Counted from the first letter of the stretch, positions 1-14,143 are shown. The stretch is DNA of 64,000 nucleotides from Streptomyces sp. AC558_RSS880 (GCF_019049255.1 NZ_JAGMUJ010000161.1:487640-551639), one strand, 5' to 3'. Made by a program: numbers and translations. The notes: generated by a model not told the origin, from the sequence alone.

Positions 1-894
1 TTCGTCACCGCGCTGCTCCCCCTCGCGCTGCTGGCCTACCCCCTGGAGGGGCTCGCGCTGGCGGCCGGCCTGTGGCGGGTGATGCCCGACGGGTACTGGT
101 ACGGCTTCGTGCCGGTCTCCGGCCAGGCGTCCGCACTCGGCGCCGGTGCCCTCGCCCTCGTACTGCTGCTCTTCGCGCACTTCTTCTCCGTGCGCCTGCT
201 GCACGTGCACTTCCTGCTCACGCGGGCCGTCCTCGGCTCGGGCCGGGGTGAGCTGGCCGAGCGGGTGCGGGTGCTGACCGAGACCCGGCGGGACGCCGTG
301 GACACCTCCGCCGCCGAGCTGCGGCGCATCGAGCGGGACCTGCACGACGGGGCGCAGGCGCGGCTGGTCGCCATGGGCATGGACCTCGGGACGATCGAGG
401 CGCTGATCGAGAAGGACCCGGCGAAGGCGCGTGAGCTGCTGGCGCACGCCCGGCAGTCCTCCGCCGAGGCGCTGACCGAGCTGCGGGAGCTGGTGCGCGG
501 CATCCATCCGCCGGTGCTGGCCGAGCGCGGGCTCGGTGACGCGGTGCGGGCGCTGGCGCTGCGGCTGCCGGTGGCCACCGAGGTGACCGTGGAACTGCCG
601 GGGCGGGCCGAGGCGCCGGTGGAGTCGGCCGCGTACTTCGCGGTGAGCGAGGTGCTCACCAACGCGGTGAAGCACTCCGGCGCGGACCGGATCTGGATCG
701 ACCTGCATCACGCCGACGGTCATCTGCGGGTGACGGTCACCGACAACGGCAAGGGCGGCGCGGTGATCGGAGCCGGTTCGGGACTGACCGGGGTGGAGCG
801 GCGACTGGGTACATTCGACGGCGTCCTGGCCGTCAGCAGCCCCGCGGGCGGCCCCACCATGGTCACCATGGAGATGCCTTGCGCGTTGTCCTAG
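1..894 (+). CDS. NarL-type sensor histidine kinase, 5'-truncated by the window edge
   Basis: The reading frame is open from base 1, so the N terminus lies outside the window. The visible part begins in a hydrophobic stretch (codons 1-26) and has a second membrane segment around codons 43-62. A HisKA_3 dimerisation region follows, with the phospho-acceptor His at codon 115 in the motif ERDLHDGAQ, typical of NarL/DegS-type kinases. A HATPase_c domain follows, with an N box (NAVKHSG, base 661 on) and G box (DNGKGG, about base 742). It should autophosphorylate at the membrane and pass phosphate to the response regulator encoded next, whose TTG start lies inside the end of this gene (16-base overlap), implying translational coupling. 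The signal sensed is not evident. Confidence 0.93.
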   Translation, partial: FVTALLPLALLAYPLEGLALAAGLWRVMPDGYWYGFVPVSGQASALGAGALALVLLLFAHFFSVRLLHVHFLLTRAVLGSGRGELAERVRVLTETRRDAVDTSAAELRRIERDLHDGAQARLVAMGMDLGTIEALIEKDPAKARELLAHARQSSAEALTELRELVRGIHPPVLAERGLGDAVRALALRLPVATEVTVELPGRAEAPVESAAYFAVSEVLTNAVKHSGADRIWIDLHHADGHLRVTVTDNGKGGAVIGAGSGLTGVERRLGTFDGVLAVSSPAGGPTMVTMEMPCALS

Positions 895-1532
895 CCGAAG
901 ACCTGTTCCTGCTGCGCGACGGACTCGTCCGGATGCTCGAAGCGCACGACTTCGAGATCGCGGCGGCCGTGGAGTCCGGGCCCGAGCTGGCCCGGGCGCT
1001 GGCCGAGCTGGAGCCCGACGTCGCCGTGGTCGACGTACGGCTGCCGCCGACGCACACCGACGAGGGGCTGCAGTGCGCGCTGGAGGCGCGCCGCAGGCGG
1101 CCGGGGCTGCCGGTGCTGGTGCTCTCGCAGCACGTGGAGCAGCTGTACGCGCGGGAGCTGCTGGCGGACGGCAGCGGTGGGGTGGGCTATCTGCTGAAGG
1201 ACCGGGTGTTCGACGCGGAGCAGTTCGTGGACGCGGTGCGACGGGTGGCGCAGGGGGGTACGGCGATGGACCCGCAGGTGATCCAGCAGCTGCTGGCACG
1301 GCAGTCGGGCGGTGACCGGCCGCTGGCGCGGCTGACGCCCCGGGAGCTGGAGGTGCTGGAGCTGATGGCGCAGGGGCGGACCAACGCGGCGATCGCGGCC
1401 CGGCTGGTGGTGACGGAACGGGCGATCGCGAAGCACACCGCGAACATCTTCGCCAAACTGGGCCTCGAGGTCTCGGACGACGACAACCGGCGCGTGCTGG
1501 CGGTTCTCGCGTATCTCGACCACGGCCGGTGA
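879..1532 (+). CDS. LuxR/NarL-family response regulator
   Basis: 217 residues with a TTG start overlapping the kinase stop; the ATG five bases upstream is in another frame. The receiver domain has the acidic pair E7-D8, the phospho-acceptor Asp52 (VAVVDVRLPP) and the conserved Lys107 (YLLKD). The C terminus is a GerE/LuxR helix-turn-helix beginning LTPRELEVLELMAQG, with recognition-helix residues around ERAIAKHTANIF. It is the DNA-binding partner of the upstream kinase. Its targets cannot be told from the sequence. Confidence 0.94.
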   Translation: MRVVLAEDLFLLRDGLVRMLEAHDFEIAAAVESGPELARALAELEPDVAVVDVRLPPTHTDEGLQCALEARRRRPGLPVLVLSQHVEQLYARELLADGSGGVGYLLKDRVFDAEQFVDAVRRVAQGGTAMDPQVIQQLLARQSGGDRPLARLTPRELEVLELMAQGRTNAAIAARLVVTERAIAKHTANIFAKLGLEVSDDDNRRVLAVLAYLDHGR

Positions 1533-1751
1533 AACCGGACCCACCGCCCCTTCACTCCGGGTACGCGGTCAACAACTTCCGGTGTTCCAGGGCCTGTTGA
1601 AACCCATGTGACCGTACGGACCTCTCATCGATTTCCGGGACGGGTGAACACCCGTGGGGCGGCTCCCGTACTCAAGGGAGCCGCTTCACTCCTGCCGGGC
1701 CGCTCGACGCCCCGCAAAGGTGCCCCCGTAAGGAAGGTCAAGAGGATTTCC

Positions 1752-3242
1752 ATGGGACGCAACACAAGAAAACGCCGTATGCCGCTGGCCACCAAAGTGA
1801 CAGCCGGGGCGGCGGCCCTGGCGCTCGGTGGGGGCGGGCTCGTCTGGGCGAACTTCTACGCCTCGGCACACGAGGACGGAGGCCACCACCGGACGAAGTC
1901 GAGGGGGGCGCAGGTCGCCACGATCAACTGCCCCGACGTCGGCCAGAAGCTGACGAAGGTGCCGAGGCAGGCGCGCCGGGGCGTGGCGAAGGAACTGGCG
2001 CTGCTGGACCGGCAGATCACGGACGCCTACACGCGTCTCGCGGAGACGCGCCAGGCCCAGGCGGGAGACGCCGGCTACGTCGACAACGCCATCCTCGGAC
2101 CGCTGAAGTCCAAGCGGACGGCCACCCTGGACCGGATCGGCATCAACATCAACCGCGCGGGCGGCACGGCGCCGCGCGACCTCGGCCGGTTCGCCCGGTG
2201 CCAGGGCGTTCCCGTCGAACAACCCGACGGCGGCGACGGCGACGGTCAGGATCAGGACAACGGCCAGGACCAGGGCGACGGCGGTCAGGACCAGGGCAAC
2301 GGCGGTCAGGCCGGCAACGGCCCCGTGGCGGACGACTTCATCGACATCGAGGACGTCCAGCCGAACTCCCGCAACCTGCCCAACGGTCTGGCCGCGAACG
2401 GCGACGGCGGTTCGACGGGCAGCTTCACCACCGAGTGCGGCACCAACGAGAACGCGCTCCGCAACTCGGACAACGTGATCGCCGCTCCCGGCGTCAGCAA
2501 CGGCGCCCAGCACCAGCACGACTACGTCGGCAACCAGGCCAACAACGCCTTCGCGAGCGACGAGGACCTGGCCAATGGTGAGACGACCTGCCAGAACCAG
2601 GGCGACAGGTCGACGTACTTCTGGCCGGTGCTGCGGATCCAGGACGGTACGCAGGACATCGACCAGGACCAGCCGGGCGGCGGTCAGGACGGCAACGTCG
2701 GCAAGATCGTCGCGCCCACCGAGGTGGACCTGAAGTTCGTCGGCAACCGGACGAGCGACGTCGTCGCGATGCCGAGGGCCCTGCGCATCATCACCGGTGA
2801 CGCCAAGTCCTTCACCAACGGGCTGAACAACGCCAACACCGCCTGGAGCTGCACCGGCTTCGAGGACCGGCAGGTGACGGACAAGTACCCGATCTGCCCC
2901 GAGGGCAGCGGCGTGGTCCGGACGACCAACTTCCAGAGCTGCTGGGACGGTCAGAACACCGACAGCGCCAACCACCGTACGCACATGGACTTCGTCGAGG
3001 CGGACGGCACCTGCTCGAACGGCTTCCAGGCCGTCCCCCAGCTCCAGGTCCGCCTGGTCTACGACAACATCCCGGCCCCGCGGATCGAGAACGGGCAGGT
3101 GGTGAACCCGTTCGCGCTGGACTCCTTCCCGGAGCAGCTGCACAAGCCGATCACCGACCACAACGACTTCATCAACTTCTTCGACGAGGATCTGATGAAC
3201 GAGATGGTCGACTGCATCAACAGCGGCCAGGACTGCCAGTAG
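1752..3242 (+). CDS. Secreted/anchored DUF1996-domain protein
   Basis: 496 residues. The frame is open upstream, but the ATG at 1752 has an AGAGG Shine-Dalgarno six bases before it and directly precedes a basic N terminus and hydrophobic stretch (residues about 18-38), so I chose it as the start. Residues about 160-190 form a Gly/Asp/Gln-rich linker with imperfect repeats (GQDQGDGGQDQGNGG), and the C-terminal ~290 residues match DUF1996 in character (HQHDYVGN, THMDFVEADG, paired Cys). DUF1996 proteins occur in fungi and actinomycetes and have no settled biochemical function. The linker suggests the domain is held away from the membrane. A strong terminator follows. Confidence 0.82.
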   Translation: MGRNTRKRRMPLATKVTAGAAALALGGGGLVWANFYASAHEDGGHHRTKSRGAQVATINCPDVGQKLTKVPRQARRGVAKELALLDRQITDAYTRLAETRQAQAGDAGYVDNAILGPLKSKRTATLDRIGININRAGGTAPRDLGRFARCQGVPVEQPDGGDGDGQDQDNGQDQGDGGQDQGNGGQAGNGPVADDFIDIEDVQPNSRNLPNGLAANGDGGSTGSFTTECGTNENALRNSDNVIAAPGVSNGAQHQHDYVGNQANNAFASDEDLANGETTCQNQGDRSTYFWPVLRIQDGTQDIDQDQPGGGQDGNVGKIVAPTEVDLKFVGNRTSDVVAMPRALRIITGDAKSFTNGLNNANTAWSCTGFEDRQVTDKYPICPEGSGVVRTTNFQSCWDGQNTDSANHRTHMDFVEADGTCSNGFQAVPQLQVRLVYDNIPAPRIENGQVVNPFALDSFPEQLHKPITDHNDFINFFDEDLMNEMVDCINSGQDCQ

Positions 3243-3253
3243 TCCGGTGGCGG

Positions 3254-3293
3254 GAGGAGGCCGGCGGTGGGATCTCCCACCGCCGGCCTCCTC
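3254..3293. terminator. Strong bidirectional hairpin terminator
   Basis: A near-uninterrupted inverted repeat (arms 3254-3272 and 3275-3293, GAGGAGGCC...GGCCTCCTC) lies between the DUF1996 gene and the convergent lipoprotein gene, so it can end both transcripts. No U-tract follows, as is usual in Streptomyces. Confidence 0.8.
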
Positions 3294-3313
3294 ATCCGTC
3301 CGGGGCTCCGGGG

Positions 3314-3748
3314 TCAGCCGTGGTGGCCGCCCCGGTTGTGGCTGCCGCCGGGGTTCATGTGCTCGGAGCCTTCCTCCATGGTCCCGCCGAGCGTGCCCCG
3401 CAGGGCCGTGACGGTCCGTTCCTCGCCGACGGCCACCCACTTGCGGCCGACGAGGTAGTACCCGCCGTAGTCCTTGGCCGTGTCGAGCCACTCGCGCTGG
3501 CCGCGGTCGGTGGCGAAGGTGGCGAGGACGTACTTCTCGTCGCCCTTCTCGCACAGCGCCTGGCGGATGGTGTCGGCGTCGGTCTGCATGTTCGGATCGC
3601 ACTCCGCCTCGGCGGCCAGGTGCTCCAGGCTGCCGGTCGCGGTGGGCGGCACGTCGTCCTTCCCGTCGCCACCGCCGGTTCCGCAGCCCGCCAGCGCCAG
3701 GGCCGCCACCGCGCCGGTCAGCGCGAGCATCGGTCGGGTCACCCTCAT
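3314..3748 (-). CDS. Small secreted lipoprotein of unknown function
   Basis: 144 residues. The chosen ATG at 3748 has a GGAGGAA Shine-Dalgarno and gives a clean signal peptide (MRVTRPMLALTGAVAALALAG) with lipobox LAGC, so the mature protein should be lipid-anchored at Cys. The mature part is charged, includes DRGQREWLDTAKDYGGYYLVG and ends in a His/Gly-rich tail (NPGGSHNRGGHHG) that could bind metal. I recognise no catalytic family. It is convergent with the DUF1996 gene. Confidence 0.8.
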   Translation of the reverse strand: MRVTRPMLALTGAVAALALAGCGTGGGDGKDDVPPTATGSLEHLAAEAECDPNMQTDADTIRQALCEKGDEKYVLATFATDRGQREWLDTAKDYGGYYLVGRKWVAVGEERTVTALRGTLGGTMEEGSEHMNPGGSHNRGGHHG

Positions 3749-3904
3749 GTGTTCCTCCGGTTCTGACGGCGACATCGTGGCGGCGACACGCCGCACGGAG
3801 CCCCGTACCGGGGCCCTCCGCCTTCGATACGGCTGCGACGCCCGCAACGCTCAACGACCGCGCGGGGCAGGTGACCATCCGCCGGTTCCCTCGTTCTGCT
3901 GAGC

Positions 3905-5803
3905 GTGCAGCCACAGGATGTCGTCCCGCCCTCCCCCGACTCCCCCGCCCCCTCCGCGGCCGGTCCGGTCGTGGGTGTCGAGCAGGCCGAGGCAGCGCTC
4001 GTCGAGCACTATCCGCGGCTCGTCCGGCTCGCCTACCTGGTGCTGCCGTCCGGCAGGGGCCGGAGCAGGCGGGTGCTCACCGCGCACGCCCTGGTCCAGC
4101 GGGCACTGCCCCGGGGCCGCACCCCCGCGCCGTTGATCCCCGCCCAGCGGGCCGGCCGGGACGGCGACCCGGGGTACGCGCTGATCCGCCTCCAGGTGCT
4201 GCGTACGGCGCTGGGGCGCGGGGTGCGGCTGCCGCCGCCGCTTCCGCAGGTGTGGGGGCTGAAGCTGTTCCCGCGCTCGGGCGGCGCCGACGAACTCGCG
4301 CTGGACCAGCGGCTGTCCGCGCTGTCGGGACCGGCCCGCGCCGCCCACGCCCTGCGCGGCCTGGAACGGCTTCCGGACGGGGACGTGCGCGAGGTGCTCA
4401 CGGCCGCGGGCGTCGCCGACGTGGACGCCGCGCTGGAGGAGGCCGACCGGATCCCCGACCCGTACCGGCTGCTCGACTCCCCCGAGTTCGACCCCTGCGC
4501 GCTGCAGGTCCGGCCGACCGACCTGCTGCGCCGCCGACGGCGTCTGAAGGCCACGCTGGTCGCCGGGGCGGCGCTGGCGGTGTGCGGGACGCTGCTCGGG
4601 CTGCCGGGCGACGGCTGGGGCCCGGACGGCGCCGCCGCACCCCCGTACGCGCGCAACCCGGCCGCGCAGGCCGCACTGGACCCGGGGAAGCTGGCCCGGG
4701 TCTCCCCCACCGCGTGGCGGACCTCGGCGCGCACCGACTTCTCCGTGTGGCCGGCGCGCGGCGACCGTACCGGTGACCGGGCCCTGCTGCGCCGCGCCCT
4801 CGCCGTCTGGGCCCGGCCCGGGGAGAGCGTCCGGGTGTCGGCGACCCCGGGCACCCCGTCCGGCGGCCCCGCCGGACCGCCCCAGCTGCTGTACGCGGGG
4901 ACGGTCGACACCGCGCGCGTGGTGGTCCTGTACGACGGTCTGCGCCTCGCCAGGTACGCCGAGCCGAAGGACGGCACGCAGGGCGCCGTCCTCGACTTCG
5001 CCCGCGTCGACGGCGCCGGGCGGGCCGGGTCGGGCGCGGTGGTGCTGAGCCGGGCCGACGGCAACGTCCGCTATCTGCTGGCCCCCTGGGTGCGTGAGGC
5101 CGGCGAGCGGGACCTGCGCGAGCCGGGCTCGGGCGTGATGTCCCTCCCCCTCAGCGACGGGGTGACCTCGCCGCTGGCCAGTTCCGCCCTGCGGCCGGGG
5201 CCGTGCACCTCCTGGAACGTGCTGCAACTGACCGACGGCACCGGCACCCGGCTGGTGACCGACCTCGGCGAGCTGGTCCCGGCCCACCTCACCGCCGGAC
5301 GTCCGGGCGGGGCGCGTGAGGTCTCCGGTGCCAGGGCGCTGCGCACCTGGGCGCCGTACGCCTGCTCGCTGGGCGCGGTGCGCTCGGCGGGCGTGCGGAG
5401 CGTGAACGCCTGGGCGTTCGCCGAGCAGCCGCTGCCCGGAGCGGGAGGCACGGCGGAGTGGGTGTGCACCCGCGCGGAGACCTGGCGGGGCGGCGGGGCC
5501 CGGGTGCTGGCGCAGTTCCACACGCCGGGCGGGCGGTTCGGGGCGGTGGCGGCGAAGGCCGAGTCCGTGCCGGCCTGCGGGGAGCGGGAGCCCCGGGTGC
5601 TCGCCGGGGTGCTGTGGAAGTCCGGGGCGGGCACCTGGTACCTGCTGGCCGCCGGCAGCAGCGACACGGTGTCGGTCAGGGCGACCGGCGGGGTCGAGGG
5701 GTCGGCCCGGGGCCGTCTGCTGGCCGTCCGCGCGAAGAAGGGCGCCCGGGCCGAGCTCAGGGGCAGGCTGGAGGACGGGCGGTCGATCGGCGGACTGCGC
5801 TAG
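3905..5803 (+). CDS. Membrane protein with sigma-region-2-like N terminus, function unknown
   Basis: 632 residues from a GTG without a clear Shine-Dalgarno, so the start is uncertain. The N-terminal ~200 residues (EHYPRLVRLAYLVLP..., ...HALVQRALP, then a helical segment ending in DPYRLLDSPEFDPC) resemble degenerate sigma-70 region 2/4 folds. One transmembrane segment lies near residues 216-235 (ATLVAGAALAVCGTLLGL). The remaining ~395 residues form a presumably extracytoplasmic domain with several Cys and no motif I recognise. It looks like a conserved Streptomyces protein. A sigma-derived sensor or scaffold is one reading, but no function is claimed. Confidence 0.72.
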   Translation: MQPQDVVPPSPDSPAPSAAGPVVGVEQAEAALVEHYPRLVRLAYLVLPSGRGRSRRVLTAHALVQRALPRGRTPAPLIPAQRAGRDGDPGYALIRLQVLRTALGRGVRLPPPLPQVWGLKLFPRSGGADELALDQRLSALSGPARAAHALRGLERLPDGDVREVLTAAGVADVDAALEEADRIPDPYRLLDSPEFDPCALQVRPTDLLRRRRRLKATLVAGAALAVCGTLLGLPGDGWGPDGAAAPPYARNPAAQAALDPGKLARVSPTAWRTSARTDFSVWPARGDRTGDRALLRRALAVWARPGESVRVSATPGTPSGGPAGPPQLLYAGTVDTARVVVLYDGLRLARYAEPKDGTQGAVLDFARVDGAGRAGSGAVVLSRADGNVRYLLAPWVREAGERDLREPGSGVMSLPLSDGVTSPLASSALRPGPCTSWNVLQLTDGTGTRLVTDLGELVPAHLTAGRPGGAREVSGARALRTWAPYACSLGAVRSAGVRSVNAWAFAEQPLPGAGGTAEWVCTRAETWRGGGARVLAQFHTPGGRFGAVAAKAESVPACGEREPRVLAGVLWKSGAGTWYLLAAGSSDTVSVRATGGVEGSARGRLLAVRAKKGARAELRGRLEDGRSIGGLR

Positions 5804-5867
5804 CCGGATGAACACCGCCGTCCGGTCCGGGCCGTTCGAGGCCGGAATCGATCGGTAAGGTGTTCGC

Positions 5868-6563
5868 ATGACTACCGGGGCACGGCGCAGAATGGGAGTG
5901 GAGGAGCGGCGGCAGCAGTTGATCGGCGTGGCCCTCGAACTGTTCAGCCGGCGTTCCCCCGACGAGGTCTCCATCGACGAGATAGCGTCGCGGGCGGGCA
6001 TCTCCCGCCCGCTGGTCTATCACTACTTTCCCGGCAAACTCAGCCTGTACGAGGCCGCGTTGAGGCGGGCGGCGGATGATCTGGCGTCCCGGTTCGTGGA
6101 GCCGCACGAGGGTCCGCTGGGGTCGCGGCTGCGGCGGGTGATGGTCCGCTTCTTCGACTTCGTCGACGAGCACGGGCCCGGTTTCGCCGCCCTGATGCGC
6201 GGCGGCCCGGCGGTCGGCTCCTCCACCACGAACGCGCTGATCGACTCCGTACGGCAGGCCGCGTATGACCAGATGTTGTCGCACATGGGTGTGGTGGGAC
6301 CGGCGCCGGCGCGGCTGGAACTGGTCGTGAGGTCCTGGATCTCGCTCGTCGAGTCGACGGCGCTGATCTGGCTGGACGGGCGGCGCGTGCCGCGTGAGGA
6401 GCTGGAGGTCCAGCTGGTGCAGGACTTCGCCGCGCTGGCCGCCGTCGCCGCCGCCCGTGACGAGGAACTGGCCGCGCTGCTCCGTGGCCTGGTCAAGAAC
6501 GAGCCGGGCGACGGGCCGTTCACCGACCTCGCCACCCGGCTGATCTCGCTGGCCGCCTCCTAG
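5868..6563 (+). CDS. TetR-family transcriptional regulator
   Basis: 231 residues. The N terminus is a TetR helix-turn-helix (IDEIASRAGISRPLVYHYFPGK, about residues 38-60) followed by an all-helical ligand-binding domain. It lies 64 bases after the membrane-protein gene and is convergent with the small tautomerase gene (six-base gap). Target and ligand are unknown. Confidence 0.92.
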   Translation: MTTGARRRMGVEERRQQLIGVALELFSRRSPDEVSIDEIASRAGISRPLVYHYFPGKLSLYEAALRRAADDLASRFVEPHEGPLGSRLRRVMVRFFDFVDEHGPGFAALMRGGPAVGSSTTNALIDSVRQAAYDQMLSHMGVVGPAPARLELVVRSWISLVESTALIWLDGRRVPREELEVQLVQDFAALAAVAAARDEELAALLRGLVKNEPGDGPFTDLATRLISLAAS

Positions 6564-6569
6564 CGGCCC

Positions 6570-6926
6570 CTACTCCTCGAACTTCCGGTAGGAGGCGTCG
6601 AGGTCGCGCACCTCGGCGGAGGCGTGCAGCACCACCCCTTCGGCCGGCTTGACGTACTGCCGCAGCAGTTCCAGGACGGCCTCGGTGAGGCGGGCCTTGG
6701 TCTCGTCACCGCGGCCGGCCAGCAGGGCGATGTGGACGTGCACGAGGGCGTGTCCGTCGGTGTCGGGACCGACCACGACGTCCTCGGTCCGCCGGAACCG
6801 GGTCTTGCACGCCGGCTGCTTGGCGGCCGCGATCTCCACCACGGCGGTGTGCAGGTCCCGCGCGAAGGCGGGCCGGTCGAAGCCCTCCGCCAGCGGCCCG
6901 GAGTAGTCGACGGTGATCTGCGGCAT
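6570..6926 (-). CDS. 5-carboxymethyl-2-hydroxymuconate isomerase-like tautomerase
   Basis: 118 residues beginning MPQITVDYSG; Pro2 is the catalytic base in the tautomerase superfamily, and the overall pattern (ITVDYS, ALVHVHIALLAGRG, KARLTEAVLELL) fits the CHMI/HpaF group. HpaF-type enzymes isomerise a homoprotocatechuate-cleavage product, but no other aromatic catabolism gene is nearby, so the substrate is open. The Shine-Dalgarno AGGAGG is buried in a hairpin just upstream of the ATG (see 6927-6956). Confidence 0.8.
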   Translation of the reverse strand: MPQITVDYSGPLAEGFDRPAFARDLHTAVVEIAAAKQPACKTRFRRTEDVVVGPDTDGHALVHVHIALLAGRGDETKARLTEAVLELLRQYVKPAEGVVLHASAEVRDLDASYRKFEE

Positions 6927-6956
6927 GAGCCCTCCTGTTCCTGGTCAGGAGGGCTC
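6927..6956 (-). promoter_or_regulatory. Hairpin that sequesters the tautomerase ribosome-binding site; also candidate pullulanase terminator
   Basis: On the minus strand, arms 6956-6946 (GAGCCCTCCTG) and 6937-6927 (CAGGAGGGCTC) form a perfect 11-bp stem with an 8-base loop. The 3' arm contains the Shine-Dalgarno AGGAGG and ends one base before the ATG at 6926. The hairpin also starts about 27 bases after the pullulanase stop codon on the same strand, so it could terminate that transcript. Base pairing is seen; regulation is inferred. Confidence 0.6.
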
Positions 6957-6982
6957 ACACTAGCCGCAGGCCCCTTGCGGGG

Positions 6983-12394
<5,412 letters not shown>

Positions 12395-12499
12395 GGCGAG
12401 AACTCCTTGCGCTTACGGCTCGATTCGGGTCCGACCCCATACGCCGCGGCATGGCCCTGTTTCGGCCACGTCACCGGAGCGTCGGCGTGACCGTACCGC

Positions 12500-12520
12500 C
12501 GTTGAAAGCTTTACAGCAAG
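12500..12520. promoter_or_regulatory. Candidate MalR operator upstream of the pullulanase gene
   Basis: On the minus strand this reads CTTGCTGTAAAGCTTTCAACG, matching the CTTGCAGAAAAGTTTT...CAACG box before malE in layout. It sits about 106-126 bases upstream of the pullulanase start. MalR (Reg1) is known to repress Streptomyces amylase genes through such TTGC-containing repeats; binding here is inferred. Confidence 0.5.
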
Positions 12521-12555
12521 GGTTGTGAAAGTAACGGTAAGGACTTGCATGCGGA

Positions 12556-12598
12556 CGCGGGCCGCGCCGCCGCCCCGTGAACGGCGGCGCGGCCCGCG
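12556..12598. terminator. Terminator of the alpha-amylase gene
   Basis: Perfect 17-bp stem (12556-12572 with 12582-12598, CGCGGGCCGCGCCGCCG and its complement) around a 9-base loop, six bases beyond the amylase stop codon on the minus strand. Confidence 0.8.
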
Positions 12599-12603
12599 CG
12601 TCT

Positions 12604-13977
12604 TCAGCAGGACGACTTGCCGGCGTACACCGCGAGGGCCGTGTGGGAGCCCAGGGTGGCGGTCAGCTGTCCGGAACCGTTCACCGTCACCGTGGTGTTG
12701 TTCTGGACGTTGCAGTACGTGCCTGCGGGGAGGGAGGTCTGGTAGGTGCGGCTCAGACTGCTCGGCTCGTGGTTGACGGCCACGAAGCCCTTGCCGCCCC
12801 GGCCGAAGGCGATGGCGTCATTGCCGTTGTCCCACCAGTTGGTGACCGCCTGGCCGCGGGTGGCGTTGCGGAAGGCGACCATGGACTTGATCTCCGGCCA
12901 GGCGTGCTGGCACTTCCAGCCGCTCTGCCAGCAGGCGTCGACCCGGCCTCCGTTCGGCGGTCCGGCGTCGTGGTCGGAGAACTCGTACCCGGAGTTGACG
13001 TCCGGGGCGCCGTAGGGCCAGGCCAGCATGAAGACGTTGGCCAGGGTGTAGGTGGCGCCGTCCTTGTAGTTCAGGGTGGAGCCGTTGCGCTCGGTGTCGT
13101 GGTTGTCGACGAAGACGCCGGAGACGGAGCTGTTCAGGTAGCCCCAGCCCTCGCCGTAGTTCTTCAGGTAGGCGAGCTTCTCGTTGGTGAAGACCCGCTT
13201 GAGGTCGTAGGCGTACCGGAACTCCTGGACGTCCCCGTTGCCCGTGTACTCGGTGGGCTGGACGGCCTCGCCGGCGCCGTAAATGACCTCCTGCTTCCAG
13301 TACGCGGAGGGGTTGGTCAGCCGGGACTTGATGTTGGCCAGGTCGGCGGCCGGCATGTGCTTGGCCGCGTCGACGCGGAAGCCGTCCACGCCCAGCGACA
13401 GCAGGTCGTTCATGTACCCGGCGATGGTCCTGCGGACGTACTCCTCGCCGGTGTCGAGGTCGGCGAGGCCGACCAGTTCGCAGTTCTGGACGTTCCCGCG
13501 GTCGCCGTAGTTGCTGATCTGCGAGGTGCAGTTGTCGAAGTCGTACGAGGAGTACAGGCCGGGGTAGTTGTACTTGGTGTACGAGGAGCCGCCGGTGCCG
13601 GTGCCGTTGCCCGCGGACATGTGGTTGATGACCGTGTCGGCGACGACCTTCACGCCGGCCGCGTGACACGTGTCGACCATGTTCTTGAACGCGGCGCGGT
13701 CGCCGAGGCGCCCGGCGATCCTGTAGCTGACCGGCTGGTACGACGTCCACCACTGCGCGCCCTGTATGTGCTCGGCGGGCGGGGAGACCTGGACGTATCC
13801 GTATCCGGCGGGGCCGAGGGTGGTGGTGCACTCGCGGGCGACCGAGGCGAAGTTCCACTCGAAGAGGACGGCGGTGACGTCCTTGCTACCGGGCGGGGAC
13901 GCCTGCGCCCCAGTCGGGGCCATGACAACCGAGGCGGCCGCGAGGGCGACCACCCCGGAGAGGGTTCTGCGTGCCAT
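12604..13977 (-). CDS. aml: Secreted alpha-amylase (GH13)
   Basis: 457 residues with a Sec signal peptide cleaved near AQASPP. GH13 regions: VVADTVINHM, nucleophile Asp near 202 (DGFRVDAAKHM), acid Glu near 237 (YGAGEAVQ) and transition-state Asp near 293 (FVDNHDTERNG), then an all-beta C domain ending LGSHTALAVYAGKSSC. It belongs with animal-like Streptomyces amylases but stops after domain C, so it lacks the CBM20 raw-starch-binding module that longer Streptomyces amylases carry. It hydrolyses extracellular starch to maltodextrins for import by MalEFG. A MalR-like box lies 59-91 bases upstream. Confidence 0.93.
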   Translation of the reverse strand: MARRTLSGVVALAAASVVMAPTGAQASPPGSKDVTAVLFEWNFASVARECTTTLGPAGYGYVQVSPPAEHIQGAQWWTSYQPVSYRIAGRLGDRAAFKNMVDTCHAAGVKVVADTVINHMSAGNGTGTGGSSYTKYNYPGLYSSYDFDNCTSQISNYGDRGNVQNCELVGLADLDTGEEYVRRTIAGYMNDLLSLGVDGFRVDAAKHMPAADLANIKSRLTNPSAYWKQEVIYGAGEAVQPTEYTGNGDVQEFRYAYDLKRVFTNEKLAYLKNYGEGWGYLNSSVSGVFVDNHDTERNGSTLNYKDGATYTLANVFMLAWPYGAPDVNSGYEFSDHDAGPPNGGRVDACWQSGWKCQHAWPEIKSMVAFRNATRGQAVTNWWDNGNDAIAFGRGGKGFVAVNHEPSSLSRTYQTSLPAGTYCNVQNNTTVTVNGSGQLTATLGSHTALAVYAGKSSC

Positions 13978-14035
13978 GAGGGGTGTCCTTCTTCATCGAA
14001 GGGTGTGGGGAAACCGCCCAAGTCGGCTGAATCTT

Positions 14036-14068
14036 CTTGCAGAAAACTTCAGCAACCTTGCGGCAACG
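14036..14068. promoter_or_regulatory. Candidate MalR operator upstream of the alpha-amylase gene
   Basis: Contains CTTGCAGAAAA, identical to the first 11 bases of the malE-side box, followed by further TTGC elements (ACCTTGCGGCAACG). Direct TTGC repeats at this place are characteristic of MalR/Reg1-controlled Streptomyces amylase promoters. The position, 59-91 bases before the start codon, suits repression. Confidence 0.6.
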
Positions 14069-14079
14069 CAGATGTTAGA

Positions 14080-14107
14080 GGCCCGCCACCCGAAAGGGCA
14101 GCGGGCC
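14080..14107 (-). terminator. Terminator after the alpha-glucosidase gene
   Basis: Inverted repeat GGCCCGC (14080-14086) and GCGGGCC (14101-14107) enclosing an inner CCC-GAAA-GGG helix with a GNRA loop, 37 bases beyond the glucosidase stop. Confidence 0.6.
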
Positions 14108-14143
14108 GTACCAACTTGAACGAAAAAAGTTGCGAGCCGAACG

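Noticed and set aside
3851..6001. A ~716-codon minus-strand open frame opposite the sigma-like membrane protein gene
   Set aside because: Antisense-type composition (Pro/Arg/Gly/Gln), no domain; the plus strand shows a membrane helix and ordered segments.
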